Below are positions 17,823 to 26,203 of a stretch of 64,000 nucleotides of DNA, one piece after another. The notes under the pieces were generated by a model. That model was not told the DNA's origin and searched no databases. It was given only the letters and a program-made list of their open reading frames with translations. Made by a program: the position numbers and the translations under genes. Within the stretch, counting starts at the first letter, position 1. Every line of letters starts with the position of its first letter. Source of the stretch: Pedobacter panaciterrae (GTDB lineage Bacteria; Bacteroidota; Bacteroidia; Sphingobacteriales; Sphingobacteriaceae); contig NZ_LGEL01000031.1 in assembly GCF_001636695.1 (NCBI RefSeq), positions 62,001 through 126,000 on the forward strand. Direction: 5' to 3'.

Positions 17823-18791
17823 CTAAGAAACTGTGTCTCGTAATAATTTAGCCTTAATTGGAGAGTAATAATACTTAAACCACAATTTATCTCCTAAATA
17901 AAGAGTAAAACCAAGTGGAAATGATACAAGAACAATCATTTTGCCCCATATGGATTCCAGGCTCATGTATTGACGTAATAAGGATGCAGAATGAATTCCG
18001 TAACGGGATAGCTGGGCTGCTCTTTTGAAAAAAAAGATCGGTGCATTAAAAAACCAGTGGGGTAAATCTTTGTTCACTACATCAACCTCACACATTATTA
18101 ATCCTTTTGCATTACGGATTCGGTTTGCTTTACCGCTAAGGTTACCGATACCAGATCCTATTGGCATATAATAGGTTAACACTACAGTATTTATGCAGAT
18201 ATATTTGTATTGTCGGCCCAGCCTATTCCAGATATAGCTTTCCGGCACAAACTTATAGCCAACAGCTTCGGGATACGGATTATTTTTTAACAGGGCCGTA
18301 CGCATTAAACCAAATTTATCACCTGTTATTTTATACTTGAATTGAAACTCCCCTCCTGTAATGGTAATAAGATCTGAAGGAAATAAATCTCCTACAACCT
18401 GTTTCGTAACGGAATCCTCTACCAGAGCACACACGCACCAATGTGTATCTCTTTGATCCGGTGCAAGCGTCTCCCATGCATTAACCAGAGTTTTAAGTCC
18501 ATCATGGCAAAGGCCATCATCGGAATCTACTATTGCGCACATTTCCCCTTTTGCAATCTTTACCCCATGATTCACAGCCGAGGGTTTACCACCATTGGGT
18601 TTCTGCACATAAACAATATTCAAAGACGATTCACTTTGCCATGCCGATACTGTTTGTGATGTTTCATCTGTAGAACCATCATCAACAATGATCCACTCAA
18701 AATTACTAAAGGATTGTTCGCGTAAGGACTCATAACAGCGATGCAGCGTCTCAGCACGATTATAGGCAGGAGTGATAATCGATATAAACAT
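17823..18791 (-). CDS. Glycosyltransferase family 2
   Basis: 322 residues, GT-A fold. N-terminal SIITPAYNRAETLHRCYESL and FEWIIVDDGSTDETSQTV are the classic GT2 nucleotide-binding strand, and VDSDDGL (about residue 93) is the DXD-like metal site. The later part carries GDKFGLMRTALLK and a hydrophobic tail near 240-290 that may lie on the membrane. It transfers a sugar from a nucleotide donor, probably to a surface polysaccharide or lipid. It is a lone gene with no other capsule or LPS genes next to it, and is followed by 1.4 kb without genes. Confidence 0.85.
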   Translation of the reverse strand: MFISIITPAYNRAETLHRCYESLREQSFSNFEWIIVDDGSTDETSQTVSAWQSESSLNIVYVQKPNGGKPSAVNHGVKIAKGEMCAIVDSDDGLCHDGLKTLVNAWETLAPDQRDTHWCVCALVEDSVTKQVVGDLFPSDLITITGGEFQFKYKITGDKFGLMRTALLKNNPYPEAVGYKFVPESYIWNRLGRQYKYICINTVVLTYYMPIGSGIGNLSGKANRIRNAKGLIMCEVDVVNKDLPHWFFNAPIFFFKRAAQLSRYGIHSASLLRQYMSLESIWGKMIVLVSFPLGFTLYLGDKLWFKYYYSPIKAKLLRDTVS

Positions 18792-19020
18792 ATTATGTTA
18801 TCTTGATAAAAATATAATGGTTCGTTTAACCTTAGCAAATGCCGATTACGCGGTTACCGTAATGAGCTAATCCCCGTATTGCCAGTTAGTTGAAATTACT
18901 AAAAAACTAATTCAAATACAACTTTTTACTTTTCATCCAAGTTCCTTTCAAAATTAGCTGTTAGTTTATGTTTCAGATTAATTCGTATACACTTACCACA
19001 GCAACAGATCGATTAAATCC

Positions 19021-19128
19021 CCTGTTTTATTTGTTTCTGCCTCTGCTTTAGAACGCTGATTGTTCACCAATTTTACGTCGTAGCATCGTAAAACAGGTAC
19101 TTTTCCCGAACAATCGGCGCTGTAAAGC
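19021..19128. other. Structured segment with competing stems
   Basis: An imperfect long hairpin: GCTTTA (19045-19050) pairs with TAAAGC (19123-19128), then CGCTGATTGTTC (19054-19065) pairs with GAACAATCGGCG (19108-19119, 11 of 12), with a symmetric 3-base internal loop, and TTTTACG (19071-19077) pairs with CGTAAAA (19087-19093). CCTGTTTTA at 19021-19029 can instead pair with TAAAACAGG at 19089-19097, which excludes the inner stem. No promoter or terminator was found. It might be a non-coding RNA or a relic of a mobile element. Confidence 0.35.
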
Positions 19129-19402
19129 CGGATTATCCAATAACTAAAGCAAAAGAAGATAGTAAAGAGAGGCTAACAAAACATAATTTAAATGTTTCTA
19201 AGAAATAAAAATATCTGTTCGTCTAATTTGTTTGTTTCACTCTAACTTATATATATTCGTCGAAACAAAATGTATATGTAATAGACTAATATTATATTAT
19301 TGCAAAATAATCCAAGAAATTGGAACATTTAGCACTTTAGAATCTCGATATAGAAACGTAGGAAATTTCAAACAGAAACGAGAGAATAAGTGAAAAGGTG
19401 TT

Positions 19403-19487
19403 CACGCTGTAAAAAGCGTGGGCTCCGCTTATTCGTTTCTGGGTCTCTCAGGACCTCTGTTGCGGTAAGTGGGGTTCCACGCTTTTT
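19403..19487. other. Second structured segment, possible non-coding RNA
   Basis: AAAAAGCGTGG (19411-19421) pairs with CCACGCTTTTT (19477-19487) over 11 perfect bases, enclosing CTTA/TAAG and a GGTC/GACC hairpin. CACGCT at 19403-19408 can instead pair with AGCGTG at 19415-19420, so the same segment can form two exclusive stems. The form recalls elongated regulatory RNAs, but I recognise no known class. The downstream gene starts 740 bases later, so this is not an obvious leader. Confidence 0.3.
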
Positions 19488-19679
19488 GCGTTAAAAAGAT
19501 TTTTAATCTCTAATCCCTCGTTACCAGATTCCATATAATATCAGTCATGATTATTATTCAATATGGAAGTACTCATAGCAATTCTTTACTCGCTTATTCT
19601 CGATCATCCGGATTGAGTTTTCTATAGCACGCGTCGTCATTCTGAGCTTCCGTCATTTCTAGCTTCCCTCATCATACGA

Positions 19680-19830
19680 TCACGTCTTCCCTCCCTCGGC
19701 CGTCATCTCGACGATAGGAGAGATCTCTTGAATTATGCCTAAACAAGAGATCTCTCCTATCGTCGAGATGACGGACTGGGTCGAGATGACGGCCGAGGGA
19801 GGGAAGACGGCCGAGGGAGGGAAGACGTGA
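19680..19830. repeat. Long palindromic repeat, copy 3, with flanking duplication
   Basis: Perfect inner inverted repeat: 19700-19730 and 19744-19774 (31 bases each), loop of 13 bases. Outside, CGTCTTCCCTCCCTCGGC on the left matches GCCGAGGGAGGGAAGACG on the right, and this 18-base unit is present twice in a row on the right (about 19792-19827). So the outer arm was duplicated in tandem. Core GAGAGATCTCTTG as in the other copies. Confidence 0.88.
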
Positions 19831-20231
19831 TGTGTGTTATGCTATAATTCAGAAAAATTAACCACTTCATTAACACTCAGGCTTCACGCCAACTAAACCC
19901 CTGTTTCACAGGAACACAGACATGCGGCAGAGGCGTGATACACCTGTTATACACCTGTGAAACACCTGTTATTACTATTCCTGAATCGGACAGTATCTAG
20001 CGTTTGACTATAGAAGAAGCGGGGGTTTTCAGCGGATTGATGCGCTAAAATTAACATTGTTTTAAAAATACCTGTCGCAATATGCGTTTTATGCGCATTA
20101 ATACGTTTTATTCGTTTTTGTGCACTTTTTTCGTTTTTTAAAAATGACAATCGTGTTCCATAATGGATTGAATTTACTTCTGTTATGTCTGGCATGAAAG
20201 TGGTACTGTCATTTGTACTAAATAAAAGGAA

Positions 20232-20783
20232 ATGAATTTACCATCGTTAAAACGGGTTAATTTTAAGAAGGCAAAACAGAATGTTCAGGATGGTTTTAAG
20301 CAACTTGCAGCAGGTGGTTTTAAGCAAGTTTTTAATCAGATTGACCAGCTGAACATCAAAAAAGGGGTTGATGCCATGGGTATTGATAAATTCATCAATC
20401 AATGTGCTTTATTGGCAGCTGGTTCTGGCTTAATCACAGGAATAGGCGGTGTTGGAACCATGCTTATAGGTACTCCACTGGATGTAATAAACATCATCAC
20501 CCAACAATTCCGGGTAACTCTGGCCATATCATACCATAACACAGGCAAATACAAAATCAGTTTTGATGACTTTTTTAAAATTGTAGCATCATCTGTTAAA
20601 GCCGATACTAAGCTTGCCATTAGTAAAAACATTATGGAGGAAGTTGCGGAAAAAATCCTCATGAATTTAGGTTCTAAATTAAGTCGTCGCTTAGTGCCAG
20701 TAGCAGGTGGCGTTATTGGCGGGACTATAAATTATTTATTTATCAAGGGACTTGCAAATGAATTAAGGAAGAAAAACTCTTAG
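20232..20783 (+). CDS. EcsC-like protein
   Basis: 183 residues. The segment GIDKFINQCALLAAGSGLITGIGG followed by a hydrophobic loop and TPLDVINIITQQFRVTLAISY resembles the EcsC family pattern (glycine-rich membrane-associated segment, then LD.......Q.R....I). A hydrophobic patch near the C-terminus (PVAGGVIGGTINYLF) may insert in the membrane. The role of EcsC proteins is not well defined. It is followed after 65 bases by an AraC gene on the same strand. The match is by pattern only. Confidence 0.5.
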   Translation: MNLPSLKRVNFKKAKQNVQDGFKQLAAGGFKQVFNQIDQLNIKKGVDAMGIDKFINQCALLAAGSGLITGIGGVGTMLIGTPLDVINIITQQFRVTLAISYHNTGKYKISFDDFFKIVASSVKADTKLAISKNIMEEVAEKILMNLGSKLSRRLVPVAGGVIGGTINYLFIKGLANELRKKNS

Positions 20784-20848
20784 AAATCTGGATACAACAT
20801 CAGTAGATCAGGCTACATTTGATTACTTAAAAATGATTAATTTGTGAT

Positions 20849-21769
20849 ATGGCGAGTACAGCACCTCATAGATTTAAAACGATCAGCGAATTTCTTAAAT
20901 TCAGGGAATTGCCGATGCCTGAATATCCACTGATTAGTGTAATTGATGTTGCATCTATTCAGCGTTTGCAAAATGATGAACCAATTAGTCTCGTTCTTGA
21001 TTTTTACTGTATTGCCTTAAAAAGAAATTTTAATGGCAAAATGAAATATGGCCAGCAGGCCTATGACTTTGATGAAGGCATTATGACCTTTATGTCGCCC
21101 GGGCAGGTTTTCAGCATTGAGGTGAACAAAAACGAAGAGTTAAAACATTCTGGATGGATTTTATATATTCATCCTGATTTTCTCTGGGGTACGCCATTGG
21201 CAAGAAAAATAAAGGAATACGAATATTTTGATTACTCGGTACATGAAGCCCTGTTTCTATCTGAGAAAGAAGAAGTGATGATTGCCGGCATTATGCAAAA
21301 CATTGAACAGGAATACCGCGCCAATATTGACAAATTCAGTCAGGATCTTATTGTGGCACAGCTGGAACTGTTGCTAACCTATGCCGGAAGGTTTTACCAT
21401 AGGCAATTTCTAACCAGAAAGATAAGTAATCACGAAACTCTGAACCGACTAGAGGATATACTTAATATATACTTTAATAGTGAGGATTTAATAAAAAGAG
21501 GATTACCAACTGTAGGATATGTTGCTGAGATATTAAACGTATCATCCAGTTACCTGAGCGGATTACTCAAAACATTAACAGGCCAGAGTACCCAGCAACA
21601 TATACATGAAAAGCTTATTGAAAAAGCAAAGGAAAAACTATCTACCACAAGTTTATCGGTAAGTGAAATTGCATATACATTAGGCTTTGAACATCCACAG
21701 TCGTTCAATAAATTATTTAAAAAGAAAACCAAACTTTCACCTTTAGAATTCAGAAATGCTTTTATTTAA
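20849..21769 (+). CDS. AraC family transcriptional regulator
   Basis: 306 residues. N-terminal cupin-like part with MKYGQQAYDFDEGIMTFMSPGQ and DYSVHEALFLSEKEE, then the C-terminal double helix-turn-helix with SSYLSGLLKTLTGQST and EIAYTLGFEHPQSFNKLFK...SPLEFR. It is closest to the protein at 56551 (shared MTFMSPGQ and the phrase NEDITHSGW/NEELKHSGW). A MaoC-like gene follows after 102 bases, so it may head a set of AraC, MaoC, AraC and SDR genes on the + strand. The effector is unknown. Confidence 0.85.
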   Translation: MASTAPHRFKTISEFLKFRELPMPEYPLISVIDVASIQRLQNDEPISLVLDFYCIALKRNFNGKMKYGQQAYDFDEGIMTFMSPGQVFSIEVNKNEELKHSGWILYIHPDFLWGTPLARKIKEYEYFDYSVHEALFLSEKEEVMIAGIMQNIEQEYRANIDKFSQDLIVAQLELLLTYAGRFYHRQFLTRKISNHETLNRLEDILNIYFNSEDLIKRGLPTVGYVAEILNVSSSYLSGLLKTLTGQSTQQHIHEKLIEKAKEKLSTTSLSVSEIAYTLGFEHPQSFNKLFKKKTKLSPLEFRNAFI

Positions 21770-21871
21770 TAAATCATTGGTTAACTTGGCACAGTTGATG
21801 CTTTGACAGCTAAGGTAATTTTTCATTATTGAAGGCATGGGATAGCTCTTAATCGATAAATAAATACATAT

Positions 21872-22330
21872 ATGTTAATAATTAATAGTTTTGAAGAGTA
21901 CGAATCTCATTTAGGCAAAGAATTAGGTATTTCTAATTGGCACAAAATAGATCAGGAGCAGATTAATAAATTCGCTGATGCAACATTAGATCACCAATGG
22001 ATACATGTAGATAAAGAAAAGGCAGAAAGGGAAGGCCCATTTAAAGCTACCATTGCTCATGGTTATTTAACATTATCATTAATTCCATATTTATGGAAAC
22101 AGATTGCAGATGTTCGAAACATTAAAATGGAAATAAATTATGGTATAGAGAGTTTTAGATTTGGTCAGGCCGTTTTAGTAGATAATGAGGTTCAGCTAAA
22201 GGCAAAACTTAATTCAATAGCGAATTTGAGGGGCGTTACAAAAGTTGTTATAGAAGCTACGCTCATTATTAAGGATCAGCCAAAGCCAGCTTACACTGGT
22301 AATGTGGTATTCTTGTACCATTTTATATAA
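21872..22330 (+). CDS. MaoC-like dehydratase/hydratase
   Basis: 152 residues, single hot-dog domain. DATLDHQWIHVDKEKAEREGPF and the following TIAHGYLTLSLIP are the hydratase-2 motif and the helix with the conserved histidine-glycine, typical of R-specific enoyl-CoA hydratase-like proteins of the MaoC group. Such enzymes hydrate acyl-CoA or acyl-ACP thioesters. It is on the + strand between two AraC-type genes and upstream of an SDR (22840), so the local unit may handle a small carbonyl or acyl intermediate. Cytoplasmic. Confidence 0.8.
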   Translation: MLIINSFEEYESHLGKELGISNWHKIDQEQINKFADATLDHQWIHVDKEKAEREGPFKATIAHGYLTLSLIPYLWKQIADVRNIKMEINYGIESFRFGQAVLVDNEVQLKAKLNSIANLRGVTKVVIEATLIIKDQPKPAYTGNVVFLYHFI

Positions 22331-22345
22331 CTACAGAAGCCTGAA

Positions 22346-22753
22346 ATGAAAATCCCACAGAAATTCTTTGCACGCCAGCACGAAATAGCAACTGATTTTT
22401 TAAAAGAATTGGATAAGCATCTTGATGATGTAGTGTCTGGAAGGGTTACAAAGATGTTCGAGGTAAGGGATTTTGCTGAATTGATTCATGTACACCCTAC
22501 CCACTTAAGTAATACAATTAAGTCGGCTACGGGTTACTCGCCATGCTATTTTTTCGAAGAGCGTTTGATGGAAATATCAAAATCGATGTTAAAGAATATT
22601 AATATGCCAATTGCTGAGATTGCCAGAACACTAACCTACGATCCATCGAACTTCACAAAATTCTTTAAACATTTCTCAGGGCAAACACCAAAACAATATC
22701 GGGAAGAGTATTTCCAATCTTTATTACATAAAAAGGAAGCGGTTGCTATATAA
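22346..22753 (+). CDS. Short AraC-type helix-turn-helix protein
   Basis: 135 residues, so only the DNA-binding half plus a short N-terminal piece is present. The helix-turn-helix is intact: VHPTHLSNTIKSATGYSPCYF and MPIAEIARTLTYDPSNFTKFFKHFSGQTPKQYRE. It begins 15 bases after the MaoC stop, so it is in one unit with it. Stand-alone AraC DNA-binding proteins are common in Bacteroidetes and often regulate the adjacent SDR or reductase gene, which here starts 86 bases later. No effector domain. Confidence 0.8.
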   Translation: MKIPQKFFARQHEIATDFLKELDKHLDDVVSGRVTKMFEVRDFAELIHVHPTHLSNTIKSATGYSPCYFFEERLMEISKSMLKNINMPIAEIARTLTYDPSNFTKFFKHFSGQTPKQYREEYFQSLLHKKEAVAI

Positions 22754-22839
22754 AACTTAAACACTCACCATTTTACCTTAAGTGGTCACCATTTTTATGA
22801 GTGGCTTTCAAGTAACTTTGTTCTATCAATTGAATAAAA

Positions 22840-23604
22840 ATGGAAACACAAAATAAAATTGCTCTGGTGACTGGTGGTAGTCGCGGATTAGGAAAAAATG
22901 CTGCGCTAAAAATCGCAGCCAAAGGAATTGATGTTATATTAACCTATCAATCGAAAAAGGAAGAGGCCGAAAATACTGTTGAAGAAATTAAAAAGCTTGG
23001 TATTAATGCGGCGGCCTTACAGTTAAACGTTGCTGATACTAAAACCTTTGATTCATTTTTCGCGAATGTTAAATCTATTCTTAAATCAGTTTTTAAGGCA
23101 GATAAATTTGACTTCTTAGTAAACAATGCAGGCATAGGTATTTATGCATCTTTCGCTGAAACTACCGAAGATCAATTTGACACCTTAGTTAACATCCAAT
23201 TTAAAGGTGCTTTCTTCTTAACTCAAAAAGCCTTGCCGCTGCTAAATGATGGAAGTGGAATTATCAACATTTCTTCTGGTCTGGCACGTTTCTCTTTGCC
23301 AGGATACGCGGCTTATGCAGCAATGAAAGGTGCAATGGAAACACTGACCCGATATCAGGCAAAAGAATTAGGTGCAAGAGGAATTAGATCAAATATTATC
23401 GCTCCCGGTGCAATTGAGACTGACTTTGGTAATGGGGTTGTGCGCGACAATGAACAGGTAAATGCAGGGATAGCCTCGCAAACTGCTCTGGGACGGGTTG
23501 GCTTACCTGACGATATTGGCGGTGTGGTGGCCTTCTTATGTACAGAAGATGCAAGGTGGATTAATGCTCAACGTATTGAAGCATCCGGCGGTATGTTCTT
23601 ATAA
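22840..23604 (+). CDS. Short-chain dehydrogenase/reductase
   Basis: 254 residues, classical SDR. TGGSRGLG at residues 11-18, NNAG near 91, the ISSG serine, and a YAAMK catalytic pair in GYAAYAAMKGAM. The C-terminal AQRIEASGGMF is typical. The arginine in TGGSRGLG plus a serine-lysine pair after strand 2 favours NADP. It ends on the + strand inside the last 6 bases of the convergent SulP gene (stop at 23602-23604 versus 23599-23601). It is probably the enzyme controlled by the upstream short AraC protein. Confidence 0.85.
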   Translation: METQNKIALVTGGSRGLGKNAALKIAAKGIDVILTYQSKKEEAENTVEEIKKLGINAAALQLNVADTKTFDSFFANVKSILKSVFKADKFDFLVNNAGIGIYASFAETTEDQFDTLVNIQFKGAFFLTQKALPLLNDGSGIINISSGLARFSLPGYAAYAAMKGAMETLTRYQAKELGARGIRSNIIAPGAIETDFGNGVVRDNEQVNAGIASQTALGRVGLPDDIGGVVAFLCTEDARWINAQRIEASGGMFL

Positions 23605-25137
23605 ATTATCAGTAGCTACATGGTAGGTAGGGTCTTCATAAATATTGACATCAATTACTTCGTCTGCATTTTTCAACAAAAGACGACAATCTTCACTCAA
23701 ATGTTTTAAATGAAGCCTCTTGCCAACTTTACGGTAGCGTTCTGTTAATTTGTTCAGCGCGTCTATTGCAGACATATCGGCAACTTTACTATCCTTAAAG
23801 TCTATGATTACTTCTTCAGGATCATTTAATACGTCGAATTTTTCATTAAAAGCTGCGACAGAGCCAAAGAATAAGGGACCATATATTTCATAGTGCTTTA
23901 TACCATTTTCATCAATAAATTTCCTGGCCCTAACCCTCTTAGCGCTCTCCCAGGCAAATACCAATGCTGAAATTATTACTCCAATTAAAACGGCTAATGC
24001 AAGATTATGAAGCCAAATAGTAATAGCGGCTACCAGTATGCCAACAAATACATCCTGCTTAGGCATTTTATTGAAAATTTTAAAACTGATCCATTCAAAA
24101 GTACCTATTGCAACCATAATCATAACGCCTGTTAATGCAGCCATTGGCAGGCGACCAATGATTGGCGCCCCAAACAATATAATTAAGAGAATGGTAAGAG
24201 AAGCGATAATCCCTGACAGTCTTGCTCGTGCACCAGCAGACAGGTTTACTAAAGTCTGTGCTATCATAGGGCAGCCACCCATTCCAAAGAAAAACCCGTT
24301 TAAAATATTTGCACTGCCCTGAGCGATACATTCTTTATTACCATTACCTCTTGTTCCAGTCATTTCATCTACAAGATTCAAAGTCAAAAGTCCTTCGGTT
24401 AAACCAACCCCAGCCATAATTAATGCGTATGGAAAGATGATTTGTAAAGTCGCCAGATTAAGAGGGATATCAGGAATATGAAAAGGCGGAAAGCCACCGC
24501 TTACTGATGCAATATCACTTACAGTTTTGGTCTGTATGCCAAAGCCTAGAACAATTAGAAAAACCACAATTATTGCAACCAATGAGGGAGGTACTGCTTT
24601 AGTAAGCTTTGGAACTAATACTACAATAGCAATTGTTAAAGCAACCAGACCAGCCATAATCAGCAATGGGTCTCCCGTTAACCAGCTTATTTGTCCATCA
24701 ACCACAGTCTTAAACTGTTCAAGCTGCGCCATAAATATGATAACTGCCAATCCATTCACAAAACCATACATTACAGATTGCGGAACTAACCTGATGAACT
24801 TCCCTAACTTAAATAGCCCCACCAGTATTTGAATGATACCACCAAGTGCTACCGCGGCAAATACATACTCAATGCCATTGGATTTCATTAGGGCAATCAA
24901 TACCACCACCGTGGCACCTGCACCACCGGAAATAAGACCTGGCCTGCCCCCAAAAATGGAAGTAACAAGCCCCATGATAAAAGCCGCATATAAACCGACC
25001 AGAGGTGGAAATCCTGCTAAAATGGCAAAAGACAAGGATTCGGGCATCATTGTCATAGCCACAGTTATCCCTGCCAGGATTTCGGTTTTATAGTTGACTT
25101 TTTCCGAAAAGTCGAAAAAACGTATAAGTAAGGACAT
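23599..25137 (-). CDS. SulP family inorganic anion transporter
   Basis: 512 residues with about ten to twelve membrane segments and a C-terminal STAS domain (about 410-500; EEVIIDFKDSKVADMSAIDAL). The N-terminal TEILAGITVAMTMMPESLSFAILAGFPPLVGLYAAF is the classic SulP start. Family members carry sulfate, bicarbonate or other oxyanions across the inner membrane. It overlaps the SDR stop by 6 bases, convergently. The next gene upstream on this strand (AraC at 25194) ends 57 bases away, so its own promoter is likely but not found. Confidence 0.9.
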   Translation of the reverse strand: MSLLIRFFDFSEKVNYKTEILAGITVAMTMMPESLSFAILAGFPPLVGLYAAFIMGLVTSIFGGRPGLISGGAGATVVVLIALMKSNGIEYVFAAVALGGIIQILVGLFKLGKFIRLVPQSVMYGFVNGLAVIIFMAQLEQFKTVVDGQISWLTGDPLLIMAGLVALTIAIVVLVPKLTKAVPPSLVAIIVVFLIVLGFGIQTKTVSDIASVSGGFPPFHIPDIPLNLATLQIIFPYALIMAGVGLTEGLLTLNLVDEMTGTRGNGNKECIAQGSANILNGFFFGMGGCPMIAQTLVNLSAGARARLSGIIASLTILLIILFGAPIIGRLPMAALTGVMIMVAIGTFEWISFKIFNKMPKQDVFVGILVAAITIWLHNLALAVLIGVIISALVFAWESAKRVRARKFIDENGIKHYEIYGPLFFGSVAAFNEKFDVLNDPEEVIIDFKDSKVADMSAIDALNKLTERYRKVGKRLHLKHLSEDCRLLLKNADEVIDVNIYEDPTYHVATDNL

Positions 25138-25193
25138 CTAATCTGCTACAGATTGGCAAATATAAAGTAAAAAATGGTTCTCCATTGAAGGAC

Positions 25194-26087
25194 TTATTCA
25201 GTCTTCAGCTCTTTCATAGATAATTTATACTGAACAGGGCTCTCGCCAGAATGTCCTTTAAAGACAAAGCAAAAATGAGAGCTTGACTTAAATCCGCACA
25301 GGTGCGCAATATCATTAACTGACATGTCCGTTTGAATTAGTAGCTCTCTGGCATGTGCAATTCTAAGTTCACTTAGAAACTGTGAAAAGCTTTTTTTTAC
25401 CCTTCTTTTAAAGAAACGACAGAAACTTTGTTCCGTCATACACGCAATATCCGCCACCTGATGTAGCGTGATCTGATCGTGAAGATTATCCTTAATAAAC
25501 TTAATTACATTTACCAGTCTATCTGGATAAAGATCATCATAATGATCAGAATCGTCATTTACAATAAAGCTCTTCTCTTCCGAAACCGAAATTAAGTTCA
25601 TGATCTGGAGTAATCCTTCAACTTTACTGAACCCCTGAAGATCTGATAGCTCAATTAATTTATCAGCAATAATATTCCTTGTTTCACCACAAATCCTTAT
25701 TCCCTTTGAAGATTGCCGGATCATGTCCCGTATCGGATGAAACTCTTTAATAGAATCAAACATCTGAACGAAGACTTTTGGATTAAAATAGGTCACTATC
25801 ACTCTTGATTGCAAGGTCGAATCCTTTTCATAAAACACAGGGTCGCTTAACCATAAATGAGGCACATTAGACCCAATAAAGACCATATCTCCTGCCTCAA
25901 AAGGTTCTACCGTATTGCCAATTATCCGTTTTCCGAACCCCTCGATAATAAAAACCAGTTCGAGTTCAGGATGTGCATGAAAAGAAGGCTGATGATGAAA
26001 TGGAGAAGCCAAAAAGGGTTGACTTCTTAAATCAATCTGCATCAGATCATCTATTAAAGGCGTTAATTCCGTTCTCAATAACCTCAT
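25194..26087 (-). CDS. AraC family regulator with cupin sensor domain
   Basis: 297 residues. N-terminal cupin (FHAHPELELVFIIEGFGKRII, FEAGDMVFIGSNVPHLW) that usually binds a sugar or sugar acid, then the AraC helix-turn-helix (IACMTEQSFCRFFKRRVKKS and VNDIAHLCGFKSSSHFCFVFKGHSG). It is the last gene of the same-strand series from the PQQ dehydrogenase (35508) and lies 116 bases after the FAD/Fe-S gene, so it may also have its own promoter. It is the natural regulator of the sugar-oxidation cluster. A candidate half-site AAATTACT lies at 26158-26165. Confidence 0.85.
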   Translation of the reverse strand: MRLLRTELTPLIDDLMQIDLRSQPFLASPFHHQPSFHAHPELELVFIIEGFGKRIIGNTVEPFEAGDMVFIGSNVPHLWLSDPVFYEKDSTLQSRVIVTYFNPKVFVQMFDSIKEFHPIRDMIRQSSKGIRICGETRNIIADKLIELSDLQGFSKVEGLLQIMNLISVSEEKSFIVNDDSDHYDDLYPDRLVNVIKFIKDNLHDQITLHQVADIACMTEQSFCRFFKRRVKKSFSQFLSELRIAHARELLIQTDMSVNDIAHLCGFKSSSHFCFVFKGHSGESPVQYKLSMKELKTE

Positions 26088-26203
26088 TTATATTTGAATA
26101 ATAAGCTCTTCATCAATAAAACTACTCGAATTGGCCATAACATCCTATTCACAATTTAAAATTACTAAATATTCCCTTCAAAGTTACAAATCCGGCAGTA
26201 TCA

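Larger units (their letters stand above)
18792..20231. other. 1.4 kb region without genes
   Basis: No convincing coding frame. It holds two segments rich in nested inverted repeats (19021-19128 and 19403-19487) and a repeat cluster at 19680-19830. The minus strand frame at 19947-20195 has no recognisable pattern and is not called. The base composition is rich in A and T, with runs of TATAT around 19250. It may carry one or two untranslated RNAs. Confidence 0.6.

Noticed and set aside
19403-19487. A 6S RNA call for the second structured segment.
   Set aside because: The shape is similar, but conserved bulge sequences could not be verified by eye.
19947-20195. An 82-residue frame in the gene-free region.
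   Set aside because: No recognisable pattern and no promoter; likely a chance frame.
23599-23604. Overlap of SDR and SulP stop codons as an unusual feature.
   Set aside because: A 6 base convergent overlap is common in compact genomes.
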